Below, one piece after another: positions 1 to 10,162 of a DNA stretch of 18,085 bases. Numbering within the stretch: position 1 is the first letter of the stretch; the number at the start of each line of letters is the position of its first letter. Position numbers and translations under genes: made by a program. Under the pieces are notes generated by a model. The model saw only the letters and a list, made by a program, of their open reading frames with translations. It made no database searches and was not told the origin of the DNA. Source of the DNA: Discostella pseudostelligera (taxonomy: Eukaryota > Bacillariophyta > Thalassiosirophyceae > Thalassiosirales > Thalassiosiraceae); contig JALLBK010000216.1 of NCBI GenBank assembly GCA_036940085.1, forward strand, positions 1-18,085, written 5' to 3'.

Positions 1-378
1 TGACCACATAACAAATTTATATTTGAGTTCGTGATGACATTTGAATGGAGCTCCCAAAATCTTATCCAAAAACACAAAATACTCCTATTAGCTTGAGAGG
101 ACGGGCCTAATCATCAACACCGCCTGCAATAATTGCCCAAATACCCAAAAAGCATACTCTCAACACCACCACTTTCGCACAAGATTTTGGACGACGGCCA
201 GGACGTCACCAAAATCTTGTCGAAAATCGGAAAAAAATTCCGCGCCGCGCGCCGCCGCCTACGATACTCCCAATCCTATTCCATAGCCATAGATAGTATC
301 CCACTGCAGTGTACCCCTACCTAATATCTACTACTCACCGAGAGTGGTGGTAGGTGGTGGTAGTAATGTAAATGCAGG
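1..378. promoter_or_regulatory. Upstream region of the first gene, with a 12-bp inverted repeat
   Basis: No convincing gene is present. A perfect inverted repeat, ACAAGATTTTGG at 179-190 and CCAAAATCTTGT at 209-220, flanks an 18-nt spacer that contains GGACGTCA, a near-match to the bZIP/CRE site TGACGTCA. A third partial copy, CCAAAATCTT, lies at 54-63. A GC-rich stretch (CGCGCCGCGCGCCGCCGCC) follows at about 241-259. The small open frame at 133-324 is low complexity, resembles nothing I know and spans the inverted repeat, so I treat the stretch as promoter and 5' UTR. A regulatory role is inferred only from position and symmetry. Confidence 0.45.
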
Positions 379-2148
379 ATGGGCGATGGTGGCGGCACCT
401 CCACCTCCACCGCCCCTCGTCCGCTGCGGGCAGTTGCGCCATCATCACACAACCATTGTTTGCCACAACTCGTGCCACTATTATCCCCCGGTACTAATAA
501 CAACGATGCCGGCGTGATGTTAGTAGAAAGAATGCTCGACCTGCCTGGAAGTTTCGGTCGGAAGAAATTACTCAAGCCATTTCTGTCTAGTTCATGCCGT
601 GCTTGTTCTGCAGTCAACAGCCACAATGAAGGTAACAGTGGGGGTGGCGGCGGCAGCATCACATGTCACCAACCACCACCGACGGCGCGACAACACCGCA
701 AATGTTGTCAAACATGTACATCCATTAAATCCATGGCCAAGTTCATCCCACGGACCAACTTCTTAAATTTTACCTACCCTGACGACCGTCATCAAAATGC
801 CAACTCGAACTTCTTGAACGACGGGGGTGGGAGGAAGAGAAAGCGGTGTAATAAAAAGGCGATACTTCTCACGATATCTGGTGAGAATGCCTCTCGGCTT
901 GTGCGCATCACCTCAGTTTCTCCTCCTTCCAGTAAGAAGAGATCTTCGTCGCCGTCGCGGGCGCCGTCAACAACAACGCGGGTAGTTGAGATGAAAGATG
1001 GCGATATCATTTCACTGTTATGGCACCGCAATGATCAGAATAAGCATCACAGTGTAGCACAAGGCGAAAGTGGAAAAGCAACAACAATGAATAATGATTA
1101 TCCATCGTCCTCTGCAGTATTGGAACCATTGATTCATTATCGTCTTGTTTGGAATGATGAAGAGGACGGAACAATCGTCGATGATGAAAATGCAAATACG
1201 ATTATCGATGGGAACAATCATCCGCTCCAACTTGGTTTGGCAGAAGAAGAAGAAGATGATGATGATGCGGAGATACGGATGACTAATGAAGGCGGTGGTG
1301 ACATTCAAATGGTTGACGCACGATCAGCAGTATCAAATAATATTGGATGCGACAACGACAAGGAGAATGAGTCAGAACAACATAGCGATAGGTCAGAAGA
1401 GGAGATTGTGCGAGGGGAGCAGCCAATCGATGACATGGATAATGACAGCAAGGGCAGTTGCAACATCGATCACGACTGTGATGCGAATGATGATAGTGAG
1501 GACGAGGATGAATCTGCACCGCTGACACTTCCATCTAGATTCCTATCGTCTTACTCAAATTCGTTTTCATTCGATTCGATTGAGAAAGTATCGCCTTCGC
1601 AGCCATCGGCGAATACTTCCACCGTCGCTATCGACATTGATGCCAACATCCTGAATCATGCCACTACTAAGACTGAAGTCGAATGTACAGGGGGGGAAAC
1701 GCATGGCGATAATATGCCATTGATGGATCCAAATATCAGTGGGACAATGGACACCCCGAAAAAGACAAATGTCACGACGACACTACGCGAGTCGATGGTA
1801 TCCGTTCCCATTACCTCATTATCGTACGATCAATTGGTACAAATTCATGAAGAGATGACACATCCTATTTTTTCTGCAACAAAGAAGTCATCATCATCAT
1901 CGTCGTCGTCGCCGCCACCGTCAATTCGACATACCGTATTGTCGCTAACATTGGCACTCACTTCCAATGTGTCTTCTTCGTATCAATCGAACACGTTGAG
2001 GGAACACCCTACCAATAAAAGATCCAATTCAAAAGTTGTTGAAATGGAAACGAATACTTCTGATCAGAAGAAATTGCCACAGCATTGGATGCCTCGATTA
2101 TTATTAGGGACGCGTTTTAACATACAAAACAATACTGATATAACGTGA
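379..2148 (+). CDS. Hypothetical acidic low-complexity protein, possible FHA-like segment
   Basis: A single uninterrupted frame of 589 residues begins at ATG 379; an ATG at 366 is followed at once by a stop. I do not recognise the family. Visible features, in order: a Gly/Ser/Thr-rich start; a Cys-containing stretch around residues 73-113; a basic, nuclear-signal-like GRKRKRCNKK at 151-160; a segment at about 160-258 with alternating hydrophobic strands and VVEMKDGDIISL, followed by IHYRLVW; a strongly acidic Glu/Asp-rich region at about 260-385; Ser/Thr-rich sequence; and poly-Ser near residue 500. The 'dGDiIsL' turn followed by a hydrophobic strand resembles the C-terminal half of an FHA (phosphothreonine-binding) fold, but the conserved Gly-Arg and Ser-x-x-His FHA motifs are not evident. 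Nuclear location is an inference from the basic patch and acidic tract. The gene converges with the ankyrin gene, whose stop lies 232 bases downstream. That it is a gene is likely from frame length; the function is open. Confidence 0.7.
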   Translation: MGDGGGTSTSTAPRPLRAVAPSSHNHCLPQLVPLLSPGTNNNDAGVMLVERMLDLPGSFGRKKLLKPFLSSSCRACSAVNSHNEGNSGGGGGSITCHQPPPTARQHRKCCQTCTSIKSMAKFIPRTNFLNFTYPDDRHQNANSNFLNDGGGRKRKRCNKKAILLTISGENASRLVRITSVSPPSSKKRSSSPSRAPSTTTRVVEMKDGDIISLLWHRNDQNKHHSVAQGESGKATTMNNDYPSSSAVLEPLIHYRLVWNDEEDGTIVDDENANTIIDGNNHPLQLGLAEEEEDDDDAEIRMTNEGGGDIQMVDARSAVSNNIGCDNDKENESEQHSDRSEEEIVRGEQPIDDMDNDSKGSCNIDHDCDANDDSEDEDESAPLTLPSRFLSSYSNSFSFDSIEKVSPSQPSANTSTVAIDIDANILNHATTKTEVECTGGETHGDNMPLMDPNISGTMDTPKKTNVTTTLRESMVSVPITSLSYDQLVQIHEEMTHPIFSATKKSSSSSSSSPPPSIRHTVLSLTLALTSNVSSSYQSNTLREHPTNKRSNSKVVEMETNTSDQKKLPQHWMPRLLLGTRFNIQNNTDIT

Positions 2149-2380
2149 AAGGCTACACCGAAAAGAATAGGATTGTCGACACAACCAAAAGTTTGATTGA
2201 ACAGCGGACAAATAACATCTTTCGTCGGCATTTGTTCACATGCATTGAAGTCTATTTTAAATGCATATATATCCAAGGCAACTATTAGGGCAAAGATTGA
2301 TGGCAGCATGGAGCGTAATCACAAATATATGTTGGCGAAGATTGGCTGCATGCAGCTATGATGCAGCTGCTTCTAGCTTG

Positions 2381-3167
2381 CTATCCTCGCTGTCGCTTTC
2401 GTTGCTCTTGTGTGTACGAACCTTCGGTACTCCGCTTCACCTGCCAATGCAATTGTTCACATTCAGTACGGGTGGTGATTTGCAGTAACTCAACGACCTT
2501 GAGTGGAGCATCCGATAAGATGGCATATTCGAGCGCTGACATGCCATCGTAATCCTCCAATTGTACCGATCCTGGGCATGTATCGATTAACGTTCGGATC
2601 ATGTCGAACCTCGGCGTTCGGATTGTCAAGTCGTCATGGAGATCGGTCTCGAACAAAATGCATGCACCGTCGCAAGCTAGATGTAATGGCGTCTTTCCTT
2701 GCAAGTCTTGCATGAAGCATGCATCAGGATAGAAGTTTACAAGTGCTTCAATTGTGGATAGTCTAGCTTGTTTACCCACCGCGATGTGAAGAGGAGTGCG
2801 TAGTGAGAAGTCAGTGCTGGTCAGAGATTCGGGAACGAGGTCGAGTATCATCTTAACAATGTGTGGTGGTGGGTTGTACCGGACGCATGCGTGCAGACTG
2901 AAATGAAAAAGGAATGACGCATCAATATTAGAAGATGTCATTGAAGATGAAAACAGCAACCATCTACCCTACTCACATCGTCATGCCATTCAGTTGGGTT
3001 GTTCTATTGATTGCCCTTGAAAGCGATTGAAAGACAGCAGGGTTACTGATGATGATACTTCCAAACACTTCCCACTTTTGAGACTCAATGATTTCAAGGA
3101 GTTGCGTGAGGTCTTGAATATCTCTGTCAGAGAGATCATAAGCGGAGGCGGAATTGTTGCCACTCAT
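2381..3167 (-). CDS. Ankyrin-repeat protein (two exons)
   Basis: Exon 1 is 3167-2977 and exon 2 is 2897-2381. The 79-nt intron (2976-2898) starts GTGAGT and ends TTTCAG. The join is in phase (AT|T gives Ile) and rebuilds a typical repeat start, NGMTILHACVRYNPP, giving 235 residues. The N-terminal part (about residues 10-60) is a helical pair with EIIESQKWEVF and SNPAVFQSLSRAI, a lead-in often seen in diatom ankyrin proteins. At least three ankyrin units follow, marked by TILHACVRYNPP, TPLHIAVGKQARLSTIEALV and TPLHLACDG, then MSALEYAILSDAPLKVVELL. The tail is Gln/Arg-rich. Ankyrin repeats bind other proteins; no catalytic domain is present, so the partner and pathway are unknown. No signal peptide or membrane segment is visible, so the protein is probably soluble. 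The start is the first ATG of the exon 1 frame. The splice model is strong because both splice sites and the motif agree. Confidence 0.85.
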
Positions 3168-3747
3168 AGTGCATTATTTCATCTTTTATGTGTTGATAGG
3201 CGTCAGAGTTCATTCAGCGGACAGCGGATCTGGATAGGATGATGTGAATGTGATGTTGAGCTATGTTGAGATGAGAGATCTATCGCAGATTTGAGATATG
3301 CCGCTGTTGAGATAGTACTTACTTTGAAGTAGACAGTACCTCAACCTCAACCCGACAGTAATATTTAAGAACTGGTTGACACTTGCAATGGCTCCGTTGA
3401 GTCATTTAGATAGCAGGAGTCATAAGCGACTCTGCACGGCGATTGCAACAAAAAAAAATTATGTGACCCTACGTGAACTGGATGTCGGATGTCAGAGCAA
3501 GGACATTATTTGTCTGAGGACAAAAGAACAGAGGGTCATTTGAGCACATAAGTCTGACTTATGTATTTTAGAGCGAAATTTTAAGCAAAAACTCAAAATT
3601 TACCAAAAAAGTTGTGCGAAAATTGAAAAAGCAAAGTTAAAAGACGTACACCCTCCATTGCCTCGATGAGAAAAGATGAGTGAAGGGAGAAGGGATGCCG
3701 TCGAGTGTCAAAACTGGGGATTCGAACGCAGAAAGTGTCAGGTGTTC
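3168..3747. other. Intergenic region between ankyrin gene and GRWT-domain gene
   Basis: These 580 bases hold the upstream region of the ankyrin gene and the 3' flank of the next minus-strand gene. I see no coding frame with protein character. There is a perfect small hairpin, ACATAAGT-CTG-ACTTATGT, at 3546-3564, followed by A/T-rich sequence at 3565-3640. No TATA box or known regulatory site stands out. Confidence 0.5.
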
Positions 3748-6700
3748 CTACCTTCCATGGCCTTCCGTCACTGTCGTAGCCGCGGCAGCATTCGCTGTGG
3801 CATTCATGGCGGCCATCAAGTCTTGAGGTAGGGAAAACAGTTCATTGAGCATGGAATCTGGACAATTCTCTATTTGACTATAATCGTGCTGCTGTTGATT
3901 ACTGCCTTGCGTATATGAATCTTGATGTGGTTGTGAGGAAAGATGCTGATGCTGCTGTTGAATTGACATATGATGTGTTTGATCCTGATTATGCATGACT
4001 TTCATGTTCTCGGGATTGTAAGTCGTATTGTCGAGTTTCATTACACTCCCACCGAAGGGTCGCTGGGGTGAATGTGGAGAAGGCATGTTATTGCTCGCAT
4101 TGTTGTTGGATGGGTTGATGAAGCTGTGTTGACTCTGCTGATGTTGGTGTATCTGCTGCGGCTGAATCTGGCTTGTAGACAAGGTCGATGCACTAAATTG
4201 CTGTTTCTGAGAATCATGCGCATGTCCCAATTGCATCTGCGGCTGAGTCTGCAGGTTCATAAACATGAAATCCCTCGCCAACATTAATGCTATGTCTTGA
4301 CGAGTGCGTCCTCCAGCTTTATAACTAGAATACGAAGTCAACATTGTGTTTACAACGTCCTCTTCCTGGTCACTGCGTGAAGAGCGGAGAAGTAGAAGTC
4401 GCAATGACATGAATCCTTGTAGGAATGCAAAGGAGGGTTGGGTCGGGTCGGAGGGCATGTGTTCGCCGAAGATAGAGATAACCTCGGAAATGAGTTTGGC
4501 GGGGTCATCCCCACACAGTGGAGATGCTGCTTGCGAGGCAGTAGCGGCATGGTAGTTTTGTCGAAGGTCCATCGTACTACTTTGATTTTGCTGAATTGCA
4601 AACTGGTCGCCAGCATCATGACCTGTCACATCCGCCTGAATCATCGGCTGCGTCATTACCTGTGGTTGTCCTACATCCACAACCAGCTTCCACCTCGGAC
4701 TTGGCATCAATCTGGTAAATTCTTCCGTCAATCGAATTACCAAGTCATGATCCTTACTACGGTCATGCCGTGAGTACAGTACCACGACGACCCTCCCCAC
4801 ATTCGGTGATGGAACGGGTATACCCACCACCGTTCGGATGCCCCACTGCTGTGCACCGCCTACCCTCTCAAAATGATGCAACGGTGCATTATGCACGCTC
4901 TGTTCCCATGTGGGCACGCCCATGTGATACACACGTCCGGGCAAGCCACACCCCACGTCAAAAGAGAAGCTTTCGGAATATTCCCCAAATGCAGATAGAT
5001 TGAAATGGTCATCGGGAGATAATGCAATCGCACGCGAGGAATGTCCTAACATAGCATCGCCAACTACTTCTTGATTGGCAACAATGGAACCCGCAAAGCA
5101 CAGACGACACTTGGATTGTTTCTCTCCCATTCCCGACTCCTGCTTGCCATCGATACCTCCTACACCTACACCTCCAGAACTTTCGGACTGTGATTGTTGA
5201 TCGTCGGATGAATCTGGCACAAATGATGGAACCCATGCATCGATATATTCAAATGGAACATTGTGACTTTGGACAAACGCCATAATTTTGTGCAGATAGG
5301 GTGATGAAGAGGTGGGTAGGTTTTGGGACATGGATGTGGAATCATTCCTCATTGTCGCTGATGTTGCCGATGACGACATAATTGCATCGGATAATCCAAA
5401 CATTTGCTGAGAGGCAATGTTTTTACTGCTTGAATTCTGTGTCATCGTAGTACTTCCACCATTGATAGCGCCAAAACCGTGGAGCGTATCCAAAATTCGA
5501 TTATCATTCAATATCACAACGCCTCTATCTGGATTCATCAAATCCTGTCGTAATGCATGTCCCATCATCATCTTCCGACGATGCATCCGTTCGGCATCCT
5601 TGGCATGATGGACACGTTTCTCCATCTCCTCAATACTTGCCAACCATCGGTCGACATTTAATGGTTGACCATGCGAGACACAGTAGGTCGAGAACACCTC
5701 GCGCCACTCTTTTTGCATATGGAATTTAATTTCGGCACGTTCCAATCCATTCTGTATCGAGTGAAAGAAGGCATCTTCGATCTCACTAAATTCGCGTGCC
5801 TCGGCAGCGTCGGCTAAATATCCCGAGGTACGTTTGAAGGTCTTACTGCTAAGTTTGGCATTTTTCATTTTTTTCGTAAGACGAGATTGCTTCGATTTGA
5901 GCATATCTGATAAGAATTCATTGAGTTTGATCCCCTCGGACAAAGGTAAACGTCCCAAGATGAATTTTTGGATGAGAAGATCGCAGTAGGCGGTTTCTTC
6001 GGTTGTCCATCGACCGGTGCGTAGCTCGGAGGAGGTCGCGGGTGTTATGGTTGGACCCGAACTTTCCTTTGTGTGCATGGCAGGAGCAATGATTATTGGT
6101 TGAGAAGAAGATGAATGCCCATTCCATGCAAATCGAACAACATTTCCACCATCTCATGAGATCAAATGAGAAGCAAATCAAACCCAAAGAACACCTACCG
6201 ATACATTCTCCGAAGAATTCATCTCCTCCTGCCCATCCTCTGTCGAATTGGTGGTACTGGCATTGCTACTACCACTCACCCCACCCCCAGCACTAGCACT
6301 TCCACCTCCACTAGCACTACTTGCACCACCTGCACTAACATTCTCCAACTTGGCCTTCTTCCTCGAACGACTCTTCTCCTTCGCCCTCCACGATGCCTTG
6401 GCCGCCAAGTCCGCCACCCGTCGAGCCTCATCCAAATCACCAAATTCCATGGGAAGTAATTCCAATTGACATCCTCCACCACCTCCTCCTCCTACCATGC
6501 TGCCAACACTAGTAAAGGAAGGATGGCTATTAAAACATCGTGGATTGGGACATGCTCGTATAGGCACTGGTGCACATCGAGCGTGGAGTAAACATTGACA
6601 TGCCGAGATTTGTACATCGCAATTGGGGTACCCGCAGCGTGTGCATGGGAGGGTTTGCATGGAGGTGGAGAGTCGATTAGTTGGTTGAGGTTGCTGTTGC

Positions 6701-6954
6701 TGCTGCTGTACAGGAGTTGTGGTATTGACATTGGTTGGAAAGGAGAGTTGCTGCTGGACCATGTTGGACGACGACTGCTGCTGCTGCTGCATGGCGGAGG
6801 GAGCTGCTGAAAGGTGTCGCTGCTGCTGCTGCTGCACAAAGCCTTGAGACTCGAAGCCCTCTCCTCCTCCGCCCGATGATGCTGATGCTGCTGCCAAGCC
6901 ACCACCCTCCCCCGTTGTCGTTGCCACTGGGGAGGAGGGGTAGAGCGAGCTCAT
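3748..6954 (-). CDS. Putative transcription regulator: RING-like cluster, GRWT domain, GAF/MYC_N-like domain (two exons)
   Basis: Exon 1 is 6954-6199 and exon 2 is 6066-3748. The 132-nt intron (6198-6067) begins GTAGGT and ends ACAAAG, joining in phase 0 to give 1024 residues. Layout: Gln/Ser/Gly-rich start (1-100); Cys/His cluster with C104, C107, C112, C119, C121, H124, C127, C135 and C140, a RING-like zinc-binding pattern; a basic stretch around 188-203; the [18 protein letters not shown] domain at about 270-323, a Myb/SANT-like W-containing helical domain ending in [12 protein letters not shown]; a helical region with [13 protein letters not shown]; a GAF-like domain at about 509-718 containing [12 protein letters not shown] and [11 protein letters not shown], similar to the N-terminal domains of plant MYC-type bHLH proteins and NLP factors; and a Gln/Asn/His-rich tail to the stop. 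The Cys-rich plus GRWT combination fits a stramenopile-specific family of presumed nuclear DNA-binding or co-regulatory proteins. DNA binding and ligand sensing by the GAF-like part are inferences. CAG/CTG tracts in exon 1 encode the Gln runs. Confidence 0.85.
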
Positions 6955-7833
6955 GAAGTAGTAATTGGTAGGGTAAGGGAAGAGTGCTACTCGGGATAGG
7001 TTCTAACAACAACATGATGATGGGGCAGATAGCAGATAGAGATGATAACGACGATGTGGTGAGTGGTGAGACTATGAGCAATGAGAACAGCGGCCACTAC
7101 CACAACATCTTGGACAAACACATGTTGCAATAATAATAATTATTGGCACCCATGAATACACTCACCTATGGGGTATCTAGGAGTTGTACCAGACGGCAGA
7201 CGGCACCGGTGGATGTCTTTTCGCTGGGGAGCAGATCGAAGCTGGCGTCGGCGGGCGATAGCAGGATTGCAGGAGTGTATGGGAGCGGAAGCAAGAGCAA
7301 GATATCTCAGAGAGCGATGTCCGTCGGCGGGTCGTCGGCGGATGATGGGTGACGGGGGTGGTGCAGTTGCATTGATTTTGTGTTGGAAAAGTTGGTGGAT
7401 GGAAGTGGAAGCTGGAAGTGGTGCGTAGGGAGTGCGTGGGAAGAAATGAAAAATTCTGGCATTTGTGCGCGCAGGCAGCAGAAGCAGGCAGCAGGATGGA
7501 GGCAGCAGCAGAAGATGGCGGCAGATGGTCGGTGGCAGTGGCAGTGGCAGTGGCAGAAAAAGATGGTACTCCTAGATTTTCAGGACCTGTCCGTCGACCG
7601 TCGATGACGCACTGTTTCTGTCTGGCCGCCGAATGAATTCCGGTGGCAGAATCTTCTATTCCACGTGGCAGAGTGTACATAGGTGGAAGAGAGTGGCAGG
7701 TCTGACCGTCGAACTCCGTCGAAAGATCGACGATGGTGGTGCCGCTGCCACTATGGTATGGTATCTACTACGCTCCACCCACACCTCTCTTCCCAACAAC
7801 AATTATCATCCTACCGTCGGCTAAGCTGCTTCA
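6955..7833. promoter_or_regulatory. Divergent intergenic region and 5' UTRs
   Basis: These 879 bases separate the start of the GRWT-domain gene (-) from the first ATG of the hydrolase locus (+). On the minus strand a good donor (GTGAGT, 7165-7160) and a pyrimidine-rich acceptor (GTTGTTGTTAG, ending at 7003) could define a 163-nt 5'-UTR intron of the GRWT gene. A perfect CCACGTGG palindrome (G-box core) is at 7661-7668. A GGCAGT microsatellite lies at about 7531-7557. Overlapping open frames on both strands here are Ser/Thr/Pro or Trp/Arg-rich and lack domain character, so I do not call them genes. Confidence 0.5.
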
Positions 7834-8121
7834 ATGTGCGAATTCTGTTCAATCGGACCAAATAAACAACAGCAACACGGCAACGATTCCTCTGATTTAC
7901 GATTTGCCGGATTTTTCTCTCCCGAGGCAATTGAAGCGGCAATTCGGCAGGCCAATAGCCGAAAGGGCAACAACAACACCAACAATAACCGTATTGGCAG
8001 CACCAGCAACGGAGTAGATATTGACGACGAGGGTACCGGTAGTGTGTCAAGATCGGGGAACGGCGGGGGCGATGACGAGGAGGAAGGTGGCACTGGCGAA
8101 GCAGACGATGATGGCACCTAG
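7834..8121 (+). CDS. Candidate first exon of the hydrolase gene, or small separate ORF
   Basis: A frame of 95 codons starts at ATG 7834 and ends TAG at 8121. It includes a helix-like stretch, FAGFFSPEAIEAAIRQANSR, then Asn-, Gly- and acidic low-complexity sequence of the kind that is common in coding regions of this window. It lies directly before the hydrolase frame, whose own open stretch has no ATG until 8072. It could be spliced to that frame: donor-like GT sites at 8033, 8039 (GTAGTG), 8042 and 8087 all leave phase 1 and are compatible with an acceptor ending at 8198 (TGCTCCAG). A donor at 8039 would give a 663-residue hydrolase. A frameshift near 8100-8125, or a separate short gene, is also possible. 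No known domain is seen. Confidence 0.4.
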   Translation: MCEFCSIGPNKQQQHGNDSSDLRFAGFFSPEAIEAAIRQANSRKGNNNTNNNRIGSTSNGVDIDDEGTGSVSRSGNGGGDDEEEGGTGEADDDGT

Positions 8122-10070
8122 CACTGGCAGTAGGCTTGCCAACAACAAAAACGACAACTTCATCGCCAACAGTGGCTGCTGTTTTCAACATGCTCCAGTG
8201 TCGGGGAGAGCAGTTGCTGGTTGCGAGCCTACTGCAAAATGTGCAAATCCATTTCTTCGACAGCGAAGAAATTTCAATACCTCCACGTGTCTCCTTGCCT
8301 CCTCTTCGACATCGTTGTCATCATCATCTACATCGATAGATGACACATCATGGGAACAAACAAGGAACAATCAATTCCAAATATCAAGAGTCCAACCACG
8401 CATCGATGAGCCAAATCTATTTGATATTCCATCGAATTTATCTCCGACCTATGGTCATGTGCCATTTCTACTCCAAGCAGCCATTGTTTTGTTATCGGCA
8501 CTCCTAGTTGAGCGAAGAAGTCTTTCTCGACTACTGGGGATACTACGCACTACTACTGCACCATTCTCCTACCTTCTATCACAGATTGCTCAACGACCAT
8601 TGACCCAACGACTCTTCAATGCATCTATCATTCGTCAACTTGTTGCATTTATCCTACGCACTACTCTCCTCTCCACATTGGCCACCTTGGCCATCCAAGA
8701 ACGTTTCTTTCCACCATCGCGTGTTACCACTGCCTACTTGGCCACACGGGGTGAATTGCCCAGTACTTTGTCAGAATATTCGATGGTATTGCCTGTGGCA
8801 GTACCGCCACTGCTTCCATTCATCAATAACAATAATGGAGGAAAGGCTGTAACAACTGCCTCCTCGTCATGGAATGATGATGCGCTGACTCCGCCACCAG
8901 TTCCGATTGGTGTGCATTCCATTCAATACACGCAATCGCCTCCATCCACCAGCACTATCACAGCCAAGTACGATGGCATATATCTCCATCATGGATTTGG
9001 TGCCTCCTCTCTATCATGGTTACCCATCCTCCCCACCCTCGTTGATAGATGGGGAAATGGCAAAGCTCGTGGTATAGCCCATGACGCACCAGGATTTGGA
9101 TTTACTGATCGTCCCGATGGGGATGTTTCTGGAGGGTTGCAACAATATGGGACTGAGAATAATGTAGGTATTGGATTGGCTTTGTTGAAAGAATCGCTGA
9201 TGGATGTGGATTCGATGAGTAGTGGCGTTGGTGGTAGTGGCGGTGGCGGTCGTAGTGCAGTTGAGGCGGACGAGACAAAGTCAATTGCCATTTTTGGTCA
9301 TTCCATGGGATGCAAGGCGGCCTTATTGATGGCACTCCATTGTCATGTCCATAAACAGTTTCAACTTCGTCCAAGGTTGGTGGTGTTGGTTGCACCTGCG
9401 TTGGAGGGGGTATCCTTACCTTCAAACAATGGGAACGGAAACATGAAGAAGTTGGGTACTAGTAGAACACACGGTGTGTCCAAGGGCTGGCTATCAAAGG
9501 TATGGCATAGAATTTGGGTCACATGGAGGAAACTATTCTTGGATTATCCATTTCAGTATGGTCTTCGAAGACTTGTCTGGTAAGAAATCCAACACTCTGT
9601 TTCGTTTTGAGTCTCTTCGCATATCATGTCCGATCGCGTACGTTTCTTGCTATACCTTCATTAGTGGCACCAAAGATTTTTGGCGTAAGGGTCTAGTTCT
9701 CGCATGGGGTGATCGACATCGACTATCCGATAGTGATGTTTTACGTTTCCAATGGCCATCCATTGGTAGTGGTTGGGAACGGGGATTGATTACCTTCGCT
9801 CGATCGCGTCTTGCATCAACGTCTATCTCCCATCCTGCATTGGATGATGGACAGCTATTGAGGGAGGTATCAAAGCTTGACAATACAACGGTGGTTATTG
9901 TCTATGGCTCAAATGATACAGTTGTTCGGATCGAGGGCGATGTGGCCAGAAGGTTGAAGAAGGAATTCCCGACTGTCCGGTTCGTTAGGATGGAAGGTTT
10001 GGGACATGATCCGTTTGAGGAGGACGTCCCAGGTTTCATAACGGAGTTGGAGAAGGCTATCGAAAATTAA
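8072..10070 (+). CDS. Alpha/beta-hydrolase fold protein (at least two exons)
   Basis: The coding parts are 8072-9579 and 9665-10070. The 85-nt intron (9580-9664) begins GTAAGA and ends CATTAG, with an in-phase join (TG|T gives Cys), for 637 residues if the start is ATG 8072. All hydrolase landmarks are visible: oxyanion-hole motif [10 protein letters not shown] from residue 307; [10 protein letters not shown]; nucleophile elbow GHSMG with Ser411; acid [11 protein letters not shown] with Asp587; and GLGHDPFEE with His617. The N-terminal third has a Ser-rich basic stretch ([13 protein letters not shown]) that could belong to an organelle presequence, then one or two hydrophobic helices ([15 protein letters not shown] at about 131-147, and another near 200-220), which suggest membrane association. 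A Gly-rich insert lies between the oxyanion motif and the elbow. The substrate cannot be told; esterase, lipase or epoxide-hydrolase-like roles all fit. The true start is uncertain: the open frame extends to 8021 without ATG, and an upstream exon from 7834 is possible. The gene converges with the F-box gene 92 bases downstream. Confidence 0.82.
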
Positions 10071-10162
10071 TGGATAATGACTTTGTTTAATTCAAATAAC
10101 AGGTTGTCTATCGACTTGAAATCAGCTGGTGCAATTTGCCGTCTGCCTATAAATGACAATCT

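Noticed and set aside
133..324. 63-codon plus-strand ORF before the first gene
   Set aside because: It spans the promoter inverted repeat and the GC-rich tract, has no domain, and ends just upstream of a better start.
321..1534. Several minus-strand and offset ORFs inside the first gene
   Set aside because: They are shadows of the long plus-strand frame and carry only low-complexity His/Ile/Leu-rich sequence.
3717..3729. GCGTTCGAATCCC on the minus strand, like a tRNA T-arm
   Set aside because: The T-stem does not pair and no matching acceptor, D or anticodon arms surround it.
7177..7680. 167-codon minus-strand ORF
   Set aside because: It has no ATG-supported domain, is Ser/Thr/Pro/His-rich from repeats, and ends next to a candidate UTR splice site.
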